A model generated the notes under the pieces. It did no database searches, was not told the origin of the DNA, and was given only the letters and a program-made list of their open reading frames with translations. Positions 40,733-50,729 of a stretch of DNA of 56,494 nt are shown one piece after another (position 1 is the stretch's first letter; each line of letters begins with the position of its first letter). This stretch comes from Gammaproteobacteria bacterium (GTDB lineage: Bacteria > Pseudomonadota > Gammaproteobacteria > GCA-001735895). The position numbers were made by a program, and so were the translations under genes. Where the stretch lies: assembly GCA_024229615.1 (NCBI GenBank), contig JAAESG010000511.1, positions 1 through 56,494 of the forward strand, in the 5' to 3' direction.

Positions 40733-42364
40733 TTACAACTCTTTTGCCCGCTCGCGCAATACATTTTTCTGAATCTTGCCAGTCGCGGTCTTGGGTAACT
40801 CTCCAAATACCACCTTTTTGGGGCGTTTGAAGCGGGCCATATTGTCTGCGCAAAAATCGATCAATTCCTGCTCGTCGGCTTCTGTGCCTGCCTTGAGTTC
40901 GATGAAGGCGCAGGGTACCTCGCCCCATTTTTCATCGGCCAGTGCAACCACAGCCGCTTCACCGACCTGGGGGTGGCGATAGAGCACACCTTCGACCTCG
41001 ACCGAGGAAATGTTTTCACCACCGGAGATGATGACATCCTTGGCGCGGTCCTTGACCTGGATATAACCATCCGGAAAAATAACCGCGATATCGCCGCTCA
41101 TAAACCAGCCGCCTTCGAAAGCCGCAGTAGTTGCCTCCGGGTCCTTCAGGTATCCCTTCATGACGGTGTTGCCGCGGATCACGATTTCACCCATGGTTTC
41201 AGCGTCCCAGGGCACTGGATTGCCGGTTTTGGGATCGACTACATCGACCGCCTCGGTCATCGCAAAGCGAACGCCCTGACGAGCCTTCAGTTCCGCCTGA
41301 CGCTCAATCGATTGCTGGTACCAGTCTTCCTGAGGTGCCGAATGCAGAATATGACCATAGGTTTCGGTCAGTCCGTAGACGTGCATGACCTCGAAATTAA
41401 ACTGCTCCATGCTTTCCAGGACCTTTGCTGGTGGCGGTGCCCCCGCAGTCATCGCGTAGACGCGCTGGTCAAATCTTCTCTGATCCTCAGCCGGTGCTAG
41501 CGCCAGCATGTTGAGTACGATGGGAGCGCCGCCGAAATGGGTTATCCCATGTTCTTCTAGCAGATCAAAAAACAGTTTCGGAGCAAATGCCCGAATACAG
41601 ACCACGGTTGCCGCGAGTGCGGTCATGGTCCAGGCGTGACCCCAGCCGTTGCAGTGAAACATTGGCACCGTGTACAGGTAGCGGGGATGCGACGGCAGTG
41701 CCCACGAAATAACGGTGCCCATGGTCATCAGGTAAGAACCGCGGTGGTGGTAAACCACCCCCTTGGGGTGGCCTGTCGTGCCGGATGTGTAGTTCAGCGT
41801 CAGAGCCTGCCACTCATCTTCGGGCGCGGACCACTGGAAGCTGTCGTCACCGCGATCGATCAGGTCTTCGTAGAAGCTGAACTCGATATCGGTGGGCAAG
41901 GCGGGTTTCTCGGTTGCGTCGACATCATCGATGATGACGATTTCCGGACGCAACTCGCAACTCTGCAGTGCCTCCTGTAATACAGGCCAGAGCTGGCGAT
42001 CACAGATAAAAAGCTTTGCTTCGCCGTGGTCGATAATATAGGACACCGTGGCCGCATCGAGGCGTGTATTAATCGTATTCAAAACGGCGCCAGCCATCGG
42101 TACGGAAAAGTGACTTTCAAACATTTCCGGGGTATTGAAGGCAAACAGCGAAACCGTGTCGTTCTTGCCGATACCGCGGGCCACGAGGCTCGATGCGATA
42201 CGGTTGCAGCGGTTGCGTGTCTGCGCCCAGGTGTAGCGGCGCTGGTTGTATATCAATGATTCTCGCTGTGGGTAAATATCGGCAGTGCGTTGTAGAAACG
42301 AAAGTGGTGTCAGCGGCACGAAATTGGCGCCGTTGGGTCCCAGTTGATCGTATTCGATAGTCAT
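40733..42364 (-). CDS. short/medium-chain acyl-CoA ligase of the family that includes DmdB
   Basis: VPLTPLSFLQRTADIYPQRESLIY, LNYTSGTTGHPKGVVYHHRG, GLTETYG, KDRAKDVIISGGENISSVEVE. Confidence 0.85.
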   Translation of the reverse strand: MTIEYDQLGPNGANFVPLTPLSFLQRTADIYPQRESLIYNQRRYTWAQTRNRCNRIASSLVARGIGKNDTVSLFAFNTPEMFESHFSVPMAGAVLNTINTRLDAATVSYIIDHGEAKLFICDRQLWPVLQEALQSCELRPEIVIIDDVDATEKPALPTDIEFSFYEDLIDRGDDSFQWSAPEDEWQALTLNYTSGTTGHPKGVVYHHRGSYLMTMGTVISWALPSHPRYLYTVPMFHCNGWGHAWTMTALAATVVCIRAFAPKLFFDLLEEHGITHFGGAPIVLNMLALAPAEDQRRFDQRVYAMTAGAPPPAKVLESMEQFNFEVMHVYGLTETYGHILHSAPQEDWYQQSIERQAELKARQGVRFAMTEAVDVVDPKTGNPVPWDAETMGEIVIRGNTVMKGYLKDPEATTAAFEGGWFMSGDIAVIFPDGYIQVKDRAKDVIISGGENISSVEVEGVLYRHPQVGEAAVVALADEKWGEVPCAFIELKAGTEADEQELIDFCADNMARFKRPKKVVFGELPKTATGKIQKNVLRERAKEL

Positions 42365-42558
42365 ATTAGCCTCCTACGGTACCTGTCGTTATTGTGACTC
42401 GGGACTGTGCCAATTTAGCAAGCTCTGCATAGGTCATCCTGACTTAGCGGAGCACGAAAAACACAAAGTGCTAACGTGCATTTATCTTTAATTTACAAGC
42501 ATTTGCACGATCTAATTAAAGTAATATCTGAATAACTCAGAGATTGCTTTAACAAAGG

Positions 42559-42588
42559 TCCCGGATAATCGCTTTACGATTTCCGGGA
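42559..42588. terminator. hairpin downstream of the HAD-crotonase gene
   Basis: TCCCGGATAATCG-CTTTA-CGATTTCCGGGA; no clear U-tract on the minus strand. Confidence 0.35.
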
Positions 42589-42617
42589 TAATCCGGATTG
42601 CTTTCAGCAGATCCGGA

Positions 42618-44921
42618 TCAGTTTCTGACGGGTGATCCCGCGTCGAGCATGCTGTTGATGCGTTCCCGTGTTGCGTCGGTTGCGACCAGTGTCAGGAAAG
42701 AACGCCGTTCGGCATCGTAAAAGTCCTGTTCGCTCCACACGGTACCCGGATCGATGTCTCCACCGGTTACGATTCTGGCCATTTCGCGACCGACGTTGAC
42801 ATCATGTGGCGTAAACATGCCCTTATCGCGGGACTGCTCAAGCCATTTGACCATTTCTTCGAATACGGGTCTACCGGGCAAAGACAGATCGGGGCGCTCG
42901 AACGCAACCTGCCCGGCGGCATCGTCGATGGCCTTTATCGCTTCGCCGAGAATTCGATCGCGATTGATGACAAAACGATCGTGCGGACGCAGCATTGCCT
43001 GTTTCTTGGCGATAATCGGCGAGCTCGCGGTTTTACCGTAAGCGAGATTCATGAATGCCTTCCAGCAGGCCTCGCTAATATCATCACTACAATTTAACAA
43101 TTCTATCCAGCGATACAGGGTCTCTTTGCAACCACCACCACCCGGGACTACACCGACCAGCGATTCGACCAGTCCGGTGACCGAATTGGCATGGCATATC
43201 ACCTGCCTGGCATGTAACACGACTTCGAATCCACCACCGATTGACATTCCGACCGGTGCTGCGACGACAGGGAAGGCCGCATTCTGCATACGGTGTACCG
43301 TTTCCTGAAAGGCTTTCAGGAAACGGTCGAGGCCATCCATATCTTCATGGCGGAAGAATTCACGTACCGCCTGCAGGTTCACGCCGCATGAAAAGTGTTG
43401 CGCGTCGTTGTGCACGATAAGACCGCGCAGCCCTTTAGTATCAACCTCGCTCAAGGCATCGTCGAGGATTGCCATCGAATCCGCATCGAGCGCATTGGCC
43501 TTGCTGTGGAATTCGACCAGGGCAATGCCCTCGAGGTCATACCAGCTGGCCACGGCACAACTGTTACGCGCCTGCATGGTTTGTCGCTTTTCGCTGAAGC
43601 GGATGACCCCGTCAGGGCGACTAATGGCTTGCCAGCTACCGCCGTATTGTCGCGCCTGCAATTCGTTGTCTTCGACCCGATAAAAGCTCGAGCCCCGTGT
43701 TTCAGCGAGAAAATCGGGCACGTCAAGCTGATCTGCCTCGAGCTTGTCGATAAAAGCATCGACCCCGATTTCATCGATCAACTCAAATGGCCCCTTGATC
43801 CAGTTGTAGCCGAGTTTCATGGCGTCATCGATGCCAACAGGGCCCTTGCCGACCTCCGGAATCAGGGATACGGCATAGCTCAGTGTGCGTGACAAAACGC
43901 GCCAGGCGAATTGACCCAACACACCGTCGTCGGCGAGCAAAACTTTGACACCCTGCTGCTCGGCCGTCTCGGCGAGAGGCAGGTTCAATCGCGGCGCATC
44001 CTGGTACTGCATCGAATGTAGATTTAGCACTTCCCGTCCCGTCGCGTTGTCGCGATAAAATCCCTGACCCTGCTTATTGCCGGTTTGACCGTTAGCAATC
44101 ATCTGCGTCATTAATGGAATCCGAGCCGCCTCGGCATGAAAGGGATCGGAGTCTGGCAGGATATCGACCAGGCTCTGCACCACGTCGGACATCAGGTCGA
44201 TTCCAATCAGATCATAAAGACCGAATACTCCGGTTTTCGGAATACCCATGGGACGACCGAATATGGCATCGGCCTGAAGCGGAGTCAGGTCCAATTCGAA
44301 GGCAGCCTGCAACGCGCACTGGATCGCAAAGACGCCAACCCGGTTGCCGAGAAAGCCGGGGGTATCCAGGCAGGGGACGACACCCTTGCCGAGTTGTTGT
44401 TCGCAAAAATCAGCGAGCAAATCGATGACCGCAGCATCGGTATCCTCGCCGCGCACCAGCTCCAGCAAGCGCATGAAACGCACCGGGTTGAAGAAGTGTG
44501 TGATCGCAAAACGTCGACGAAACGCCGCTGGCATGTCTTCTACCAGCAAGCGGATTGGTATGGTCGATGTATTGGAAGTGATGATTGCATCTTGGCGGCA
44601 GACGGTATCGAGTCGCCGGTACAAATCCTTCTTGATATCGAGACGTTCGACGACGGCTTCTGCGACCCAATCGCAATCTGCGAGCTGATCGAAATCGTCG
44701 CGGGTGTTACCCAGGTGAATAAAACCCTCGGCCTGTTTACTGATCAAACCCGGTTGATTCGGATCGCGTAAACGCTCGAGGCCACGTTCGGCCAGAGCGT
44801 TGGCATTGTCTTCACCAGGTAAGTCGAGAAGCCAGACTTCAATGCCTGCATTGGCAACCTGACCGGCGATACCGGCTCCCATGGTGCCTGCGCCGATTAC
44901 AGCTACTTTATTGATACTCAT
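42618..44921 (-). CDS. 3-hydroxyacyl-CoA dehydrogenase/enoyl-CoA hydratase, FadN-type domain order
   Basis: N-terminal VAVIGAGTMGAGIAGQVANAGIEVWLLD; C-terminal crotonase AAPVGMSIGGGFEVVLHARQVICHANS...VGVVPGGGG. Confidence 0.9.
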   Translation of the reverse strand: MSINKVAVIGAGTMGAGIAGQVANAGIEVWLLDLPGEDNANALAERGLERLRDPNQPGLISKQAEGFIHLGNTRDDFDQLADCDWVAEAVVERLDIKKDLYRRLDTVCRQDAIITSNTSTIPIRLLVEDMPAAFRRRFAITHFFNPVRFMRLLELVRGEDTDAAVIDLLADFCEQQLGKGVVPCLDTPGFLGNRVGVFAIQCALQAAFELDLTPLQADAIFGRPMGIPKTGVFGLYDLIGIDLMSDVVQSLVDILPDSDPFHAEAARIPLMTQMIANGQTGNKQGQGFYRDNATGREVLNLHSMQYQDAPRLNLPLAETAEQQGVKVLLADDGVLGQFAWRVLSRTLSYAVSLIPEVGKGPVGIDDAMKLGYNWIKGPFELIDEIGVDAFIDKLEADQLDVPDFLAETRGSSFYRVEDNELQARQYGGSWQAISRPDGVIRFSEKRQTMQARNSCAVASWYDLEGIALVEFHSKANALDADSMAILDDALSEVDTKGLRGLIVHNDAQHFSCGVNLQAVREFFRHEDMDGLDRFLKAFQETVHRMQNAAFPVVAAPVGMSIGGGFEVVLHARQVICHANSVTGLVESLVGVVPGGGGCKETLYRWIELLNCSDDISEACWKAFMNLAYGKTASSPIIAKKQAMLRPHDRFVINRDRILGEAIKAIDDAAGQVAFERPDLSLPGRPVFEEMVKWLEQSRDKGMFTPHDVNVGREMARIVTGGDIDPGTVWSEQDFYDAERRSFLTLVATDATRERINSMLDAGSPVRN

Positions 44922-44929
44922 TCTGACCT

Positions 44930-45727
44930 CTAAGCGGCTTTTTCAAGCGAACCAATCAGCTCGCGCAATTTCTGCAGGGTCTGTCTAGGCGCCTCGATCG
45001 GCAGCATGTGACCGTAGCGTTCGATGACGCTAACCCTGGCGTTCAATTCTTCGGCAAATGCCTGTCCGGCCCTGACCGGCGTGAGTCGATCCTTACGCGC
45101 GAGAATTAGCTGAGAAGGCAGGTTGATGGATTTGGCAACTTCACTGCCGTTGTCATATTCGCCACAGGCAACCAGGTCGGCGTGTAACGGATTGCTTGCC
45201 ATGATTTGGCGCCCAATTGCGATCGGTTGCATGCCGGGTACTGCACTGATGCCATATTGAGCGTCGGCACCGAATCCCCACATCAATAACATGTCGGCGG
45301 CATCTGCCGCGCTTTTTTTGGCGGCATCGATCAACGCAGGATTGACCGGAATCGCACCCGCAGTGCCTATGCCGGTTATCGATTTCAACAGCTCTGGCGC
45401 CTGTCGCGCGAGTTCGAGTACGTCCAGGAACCCTTGTGAATGCCCGATCGCGTGTACTTTGCTGACACCGACCGTACGCAGGAAATCAGCCAGCCATGCG
45501 CCCATGTCCTCGATACTTGATAAAGGCTCACCTTGCGAAAGACTGTGTCCTGGAAGATCAGGCGCCAATACCGAGTAACCATTGTATGCAAACCAGCGGG
45601 TTTGCAGGGCCCAACTGCGGTGATCGAGTCCACTACCGTGGACGAACATGACGGTTGGTAAGCTGTTGTCGAATTCCTTGCCTCCCGTGGCGGCGTAAGT
45701 TTTGTGGCCGCGTACATCGATATACAT
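44930..45727 (-). CDS. alpha/beta hydrolase
   Basis: VMFVHGSGLDHRSW, AIGHSQGFLDVLEL nucleophile elbow. Confidence 0.88.
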   Translation of the reverse strand: MYIDVRGHKTYAATGGKEFDNSLPTVMFVHGSGLDHRSWALQTRWFAYNGYSVLAPDLPGHSLSQGEPLSSIEDMGAWLADFLRTVGVSKVHAIGHSQGFLDVLELARQAPELLKSITGIGTAGAIPVNPALIDAAKKSAADAADMLLMWGFGADAQYGISAVPGMQPIAIGRQIMASNPLHADLVACGEYDNGSEVAKSINLPSQLILARKDRLTPVRAGQAFAEELNARVSVIERYGHMLPIEAPRQTLQKLRELIGSLEKAA

Positions 45728-47034
45728 TACGCCGCTCCCGCGACGCGTTCCGCCGCCTTGAAACCACGTTCGAAGTCAGCCTTGATATCGGCGATATCTT
45801 CGATACCGACCGATACTCGGATCATATCTTCACTGATTCCGGCGGCTTTCATATCTTCGCCGGTCAGACGTGAATGTGTGGTACTGGCTGGATGTAGAAC
45901 CAGGGTGCGCGCATCGCCGACGTTTGCCAGATTAGATGCCAGTTGCAGCGAATCGATAAAGGCAGCACCGCCTGCGCGACCCCCCGATACGCCAAAACAC
46001 AGCATCGAACCGGCACCATCGGGAAACAGGATTGGCGCCAGTGCATGAGTGGGATTCGAATCCATATCGGGGTAATTTGTCCAGCTGACCGCTTCCTGTG
46101 CCTGCAACCAGGCGAGCAGGTCTTTGGCATTGGTCACATGCTGCTTCATGCGTAAATTCAAGGTTTCTATACCTTGCAAGATCAGAAAAGCATTGTGCGG
46201 GCTCATTGCGGCGCCGACATCACGCATTGATTCTGCGCGCATCTTCATCGCCAAAGCCGAAGGTCCGAACTCCTCCCAGAATCTGATGCCGTGAAAAGGT
46301 GCGTAGGGCTCGGTTAATTCCGGGAAACGCCCGCTTTGTTGCCAGTCGAACTGACCTCCGTCGACAGTAACGCCGCCGATGGCGACGCCATGACCGCCCA
46401 TCCATTTGGTCACCGAGTGCACGACGATATCGGCACCATGTTCAATCGGTCGACACAGACAGGGCGTTGCAAAGGTGGCATCGACGACCACCGGAATACC
46501 GGATTCGTGCGCGATTGTGGCGATGCCCGGGATGTCGGAAATTTCAAGGCCCGGGTTGCCGATCGATTCGCAAAACACCATCTTGGTGTTGGGCTGGATG
46601 GCTTTGCGCAATGCCTGCTCGTCGTTGACGGGTACGAATGTGCACTCGATGCCGAGGCGCTTGATCGTATGTTTGAGCAGAGTCGCAGTTGAACCGTAGA
46701 TTTGCGTCGCCGAGATGATGTGATCGCCGGCGGAGCATAGGGTGATGAAAATGGTAAACAACGCGCTCATACCCGACGCGGTGCATATTGCGCCACTGCC
46801 ACCCTCCAGGGCCGCGATGCGTTGTTCGAGTACGGCTACCGTCGGGTTGGTGATACGGCTGTAGATGTGGCCACCCTGTTCGACATTAAACAACGATGAA
46901 CCTTCACTGACGCTTTCGAACACGTAGGAGGTGGTCTGGTAGACAGGTACCGCACGCGAACCGTGATCACTTTCCGGCCGATAGCCGGTATGCAGAGCTA
47001 CTGTGTCGGGTTTGAGGTACGAGGATCGGCTCAT
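45727..47034 (-). CDS. metY: O-acetylhomoserine sulfhydrylase family protein
   Basis: TVALHTGYRPESDHGSRAVPVYQTTSYVFES, YSRITNPTVAVLEQRIAALEGG, HSVTKWMGGHGVAIGG. Confidence 0.92.
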   Translation of the reverse strand: MSRSSYLKPDTVALHTGYRPESDHGSRAVPVYQTTSYVFESVSEGSSLFNVEQGGHIYSRITNPTVAVLEQRIAALEGGSGAICTASGMSALFTIFITLCSAGDHIISATQIYGSTATLLKHTIKRLGIECTFVPVNDEQALRKAIQPNTKMVFCESIGNPGLEISDIPGIATIAHESGIPVVVDATFATPCLCRPIEHGADIVVHSVTKWMGGHGVAIGGVTVDGGQFDWQQSGRFPELTEPYAPFHGIRFWEEFGPSALAMKMRAESMRDVGAAMSPHNAFLILQGIETLNLRMKQHVTNAKDLLAWLQAQEAVSWTNYPDMDSNPTHALAPILFPDGAGSMLCFGVSGGRAGGAAFIDSLQLASNLANVGDARTLVLHPASTTHSRLTGEDMKAAGISEDMIRVSVGIEDIADIKADFERGFKAAERVAGAA

Positions 47035-47051
47035 TAATTATCTCCAGAGTT

Positions 47052-48152
47052 TTAGGTTATCGCGTCGAAGTCGAAGGGAAGGTCGACAATTTTACCAGTA
47101 ATCCCGTCTATCGTGACGCTGGTATTATGGTTCAGAAAATCACGCTTCATCATCACCATGGTGAGGAATTTCCGGTAGCGTGGAGACCATACCTGTGAGC
47201 GAACATCACCTACCTGTTGGCCATTCGATTCGACTCCGAATTCGTCAAACTCGACCGTTTGATCGAAAACGATGCCGACGAGTTGATGTACCTGCTTGCC
47301 CTTGATGGCACGCAGAGCAGGCAAGCTCATCGACTCAATTTCCGCATCCAGGTCCACGAATGCATCAAGCCCGCATTCAAAGGGATTGTGATTGAAGTTC
47401 ATATCGTTGCCATATGACAACAGCCCGCTTTCAATACGTTCAATCAGATTGGGGCCGCCAGCCCTGACATTCAAATCCGCACCTATCGCGAATAGCTCGT
47501 CCCATAGCGGTTCGGCCAGTTCCGGGTCGTTAAGGTATATCTCGAAGCCTCCCTGTTTGCTATATCCGGAGCGCATCACCATCATCGCCTTACCGCGAAA
47601 CTCGAGCATCTTTGAACGAAAGAAACGAATCCCGGGGACTTCATCGCCAAATACTCGAGTCACCAGTTGTTGCGCCTTCGGGCCTTGCACTGCGAGCGGC
47701 CAGATCGCGGCTTCGTGTACCTTGACATCGAGGCCGAAACCCCGCGCAAGCCCACGAGCCCACAGACGTACATCGCTGTCTGCGATCGATATCCACCAGT
47801 TATCCGCTGCGAACTTGATCAAAACCGGGTCGTTTATAATGGCTCCGGTTTCATCGCAGAGCGGGGCGTACAGACCTTGCCCTATGACGGCCCTGGAGAT
47901 GTCACGCGGCGTCATCAATTGGATCAGACGCTCGCTGTCGGGACCGGATACCTCTATCTGTCTCTCGCAGGAAACATCCCAGACCTGAACATCCTCGCAC
48001 AGGCTCCAGTAATCCGCTTCATTGGATTCGAAGATGGTCGGTAAAAGCATATGGTTGTATACGGTGTAACCCTTGACGCCAGCAGCCTCCACACGGGGTG
48101 AATACGGGGTCCTGCGGGTACGGCGAGAGATGCTTAAAATTTTGTCAGCCAA
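47052..48152 (-). CDS. DmdA-like (DMSP demethylase-like) GcvT-family protein
   Basis: RRTPYSPRVEAAGVKGYTVYNHMLLPT, VQVWDVSCERQIEVSGPDSERLIQLMTPRD, GYSKQGGFEIYLND, ADLNVRAGGPNLIERIESGLLSYGNDMN. Confidence 0.75.
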   Translation of the reverse strand: MADKILSISRRTRRTPYSPRVEAAGVKGYTVYNHMLLPTIFESNEADYWSLCEDVQVWDVSCERQIEVSGPDSERLIQLMTPRDISRAVIGQGLYAPLCDETGAIINDPVLIKFAADNWWISIADSDVRLWARGLARGFGLDVKVHEAAIWPLAVQGPKAQQLVTRVFGDEVPGIRFFRSKMLEFRGKAMMVMRSGYSKQGGFEIYLNDPELAEPLWDELFAIGADLNVRAGGPNLIERIESGLLSYGNDMNFNHNPFECGLDAFVDLDAEIESMSLPALRAIKGKQVHQLVGIVFDQTVEFDEFGVESNGQQVGDVRSQVWSPRYRKFLTMVMMKRDFLNHNTSVTIDGITGKIVDLPFDFDAIT

Positions 48153-48280
48153 TCCGAATTTCCAATCGAGTTAGATAGCCCCGGTCATAGCGCAGGGTTG
48201 TCGTTGTAGACGGGCTGCAATGCTATTCCTTTTTGATTTGTCTTACAAATGCGAAATTGTCTGTATCCCCGCTGTTTTTG

Positions 48281-48547
48281 TCAGATTACGACCTTTTCCG
48301 GATAGTGTGGATTGCGGGCTTCGATTTCCGCAACTCGAGAGCCGTAGTGCAGGATACCCGACTCTTTGCTGCCCAGCATTTTCGCTTGCGTGGAGTAACC
48401 CAGGATAGTTTGAATACGCTGGCGTTTGTCTTTAACCGGTGATACCCGGTGCGGAGAGTAATGACCACGAAACAACGACAGAGTGTCTGCCTGTAAGCGA
48501 TTCTGCATGACCCGGTACAGCCCGGAATTGATTATCTGTTGCGACAT
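48281..48547 (-). CDS. hypothetical small protein, possibly HTH-like
   Basis: 88 aa ORF in an otherwise intergenic gap; no recognised family. Confidence 0.35.
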   Translation of the reverse strand: MSQQIINSGLYRVMQNRLQADTLSLFRGHYSPHRVSPVKDKRQRIQTILGYSTQAKMLGSKESGILHYGSRVAEIEARNPHYPEKVVI

Positions 48548-48632
48548 TGTGCCTAAATTACGGGTTTTTTGGCCCGATGCAAGCCCGTACTACTTGTATC
48601 CGGTGCCCGGAATAAATTAGTCTTCGCGGATC

Positions 48633-49532
48633 ATGTTTGAACAACTTCCCGTGCAATACGTCGAGCCGTTATTTCGCCCACCCAGCGAAGCACGCTCATT
48701 GATTTTCCAGGTTACCAACGGCTGTAGCTGGAATCGTTGTACCTACTGCGAAATGTATACCGATCCACAGAAGAAATTCAGGCCCAGGGCTGAGAAACAG
48801 GTTCTCGCCGAAATTCGAGCCTGTGCCGAACAGGGAATGGAGCCACGACGTGTCTTTCTTGCCGACGGTGATGCGCTGGTGCTATCGATGCGCCGATTGC
48901 GTGGGATACTCGGTGAAATAAAAGCCTCGCTACCATCGGTTAGCCGGGTATCTTCTTACTGTCTGCCGTCTAATTTGAAACGAAAATCCGACGAAGATCT
49001 AGAGGAGCTGGAATCGCTTGGATTGAAGATTATTTATGTGGGCGCCGAGAGTGGCGATGATCAGATACTACAATACATCGACAAAGGCGAAACCTACGCA
49101 ACCACAGCCGAGGCGTTGATCCGAGCCAGCGCGGCAGGAATCAAGACATCAGTCATGATTCTGAACGGTATCGGCGGCAAGGCCCTGAGTCACCAGCATG
49201 CGCTGGCCTCGGCACGGCTCGCCAATGATACCCAACCGGACTATCTGGCCACGCTGGTACTGACCTTTTACAAGGGACACGAAAAGTTTGCGGCGGGTTT
49301 CAACGGTGGTTTCGAAGAACTCGGTACCGTTGGACTGTGTATGGAAATGAAAGCCCTGATCGAAGCCACTGAGCTTGAAAACACGATCTTTCGCAGTGAT
49401 CACGTTTCCAATCACATGGTGTTGAAGGGGGTGTTGGGAAAAGATAAACGACGCCTGCTGAGCCAGATCGACGAATCGATCCTATACTTCAAAAAACACC
49501 CGGAATTCGAAAATGGCAACTTCGGTTACTGA
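48633..49532 (+). CDS. radical SAM protein
   Basis: FQVTNGCSWNRCTYCEMY (CX4CX2C cluster), VGAESGDDQIL. Confidence 0.88.
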   Translation: MFEQLPVQYVEPLFRPPSEARSLIFQVTNGCSWNRCTYCEMYTDPQKKFRPRAEKQVLAEIRACAEQGMEPRRVFLADGDALVLSMRRLRGILGEIKASLPSVSRVSSYCLPSNLKRKSDEDLEELESLGLKIIYVGAESGDDQILQYIDKGETYATTAEALIRASAAGIKTSVMILNGIGGKALSHQHALASARLANDTQPDYLATLVLTFYKGHEKFAAGFNGGFEELGTVGLCMEMKALIEATELENTIFRSDHVSNHMVLKGVLGKDKRRLLSQIDESILYFKKHPEFENGNFGY

Positions 49533-49716
49533 TCAGTCGCTGCGTGTAGAATCGCCTTGCGTGCGTAAATGTACGCTCGATGACGACGATGTCTGTGTCG
49601 GTTGTTTCCGTAGTATCGATGAAATCTGTGCCTGGGGCGGGGCCGGCAACACAGGTCGGCTGGAGATTCTTGAATCGGCGAACTTGCGCAGGAGCGGGAA
49701 AGCAAGGCGTGCCTGA
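49513..49716 (+). CDS. DUF1289 small Cys-rich protein
   Basis: SPCVRKCTLDDDDVCVGCFRSIDEICAW. Confidence 0.85.
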   Translation: MATSVTDQSLRVESPCVRKCTLDDDDVCVGCFRSIDEICAWGGAGNTGRLEILESANLRRSGKARRA

Positions 49717-50317
49717 ACTGGACGACCTCAGTGTCGATGAAATTCGAGCGCACCTGCTCGCACAACGGGGCACTACTTACGATGTACCCCCCGAAATGTT
49801 AAGTGATGACGCACGTGAGGCGGCGGTACTGATTCCTTTTCTGCGCATCGATGATGCCTGGCACATCCTCTATATACGCCGTACCAGCTACGCAGGCGAT
49901 CGGCATAGCGGACAGGTCGCGTTTGCCGGCGGCAAACGCGATGATGGAGACGACAGTTTGCTGACCACCGCATTGCGGGAAGCCGGGGAAGAGGTCGGTA
50001 TTGCTGACAGCGATGTCGAAGTGCTCGGACATATCAATCATCATCACACCATCAGTGAATTTCAGGTGCGTCCTTATGTTGCCGTGATGCCATGGCCGTA
50101 CCGCTTGCAACTCGATGAAATTGAGGTTGCGCGCGCGTTTACGATGCCATTGAGCTGGCTAGCCGAGGAATCCAATTATCGTACCGAGGAACGCCATCAC
50201 CCTGATTCAAAACGTCCGTGGCCGGTTGTCTACTACGACCTCTATGATAGTGAAATGCTGTGGGGTGCGACTGCGCGCATGACGCTATCCTTGATCGAGG
50301 TCTTACGTGCTGAATAG
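49709..50317 (+). CDS. NUDIX hydrolase, CoA pyrophosphatase type
   Basis: SGQVAFAGGKRDDGDDSLLTTALREAGEEVGI; GTG start at 49709 proposed (the ORF track starts at 49580). Confidence 0.85.
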   Translation: MPELDDLSVDEIRAHLLAQRGTTYDVPPEMLSDDAREAAVLIPFLRIDDAWHILYIRRTSYAGDRHSGQVAFAGGKRDDGDDSLLTTALREAGEEVGIADSDVEVLGHINHHHTISEFQVRPYVAVMPWPYRLQLDEIEVARAFTMPLSWLAEESNYRTEERHHPDSKRPWPVVYYDLYDSEMLWGATARMTLSLIEVLRAE

Positions 50318-50328
50318 AGGAAAGCATT

Positions 50329-50721
50329 TTGCCAGAAAGCGAATATAAAAATATTCTCCAAATCACCACCGAAAACGAAGCCTATGTCATTGAATGGCTT
50401 AACGATCGCCAGGATTTCCACAAGTGGTTTACGACCCTGATTATCGCAAGCTTTGTGTTGTTGACTATATTTGGAAACAAGCCCGGTTTCGGATCGATTG
50501 GTCCGGTATTTCTGACCGCCGCATTGATTTCGATGCTATTGGCGATGTTGTGCAACCTCGTGTGCGTCTGGTCCATTCCGGGCTGGAAACTTAAAGTCCG
50601 GACCGGCATCACCACCGATGGACGAGAGTTAAAACGCGAACTGGGGATTACCGCATGGATCGGCGTGCTGAGTTTCGTGATCGGACTGACGCTGGGCTTT
50701 ATCGGCAACTTGCCCGGTTAA
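50329..50721 (+). CDS. small membrane protein of unknown function
   Basis: 130 aa with about three hydrophobic segments. Confidence 0.55.
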   Translation: MPESEYKNILQITTENEAYVIEWLNDRQDFHKWFTTLIIASFVLLTIFGNKPGFGSIGPVFLTAALISMLLAMLCNLVCVWSIPGWKLKVRTGITTDGRELKRELGITAWIGVLSFVIGLTLGFIGNLPG

Positions 50722-50729
50722 CTTCCAGG

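Noticed and set aside
44136-44771. 211-aa plus-strand ORF
   Set aside because: Antisense to the HAD-crotonase gene, shadow frame.
46051-46062. GGATTCGAATCC string resembling a tRNA T-arm
   Set aside because: Inside the metY coding sequence with no surrounding cloverleaf or acceptor stem.
36693-48152. Treating the whole minus-strand run as a single novel operon
   Set aside because: A 254-bp gap with a hairpin at 42365-42617 separates the DmdA-like/MetY/HAD block from the CoA ligase/oxoproline block, so they were kept as separate modules.
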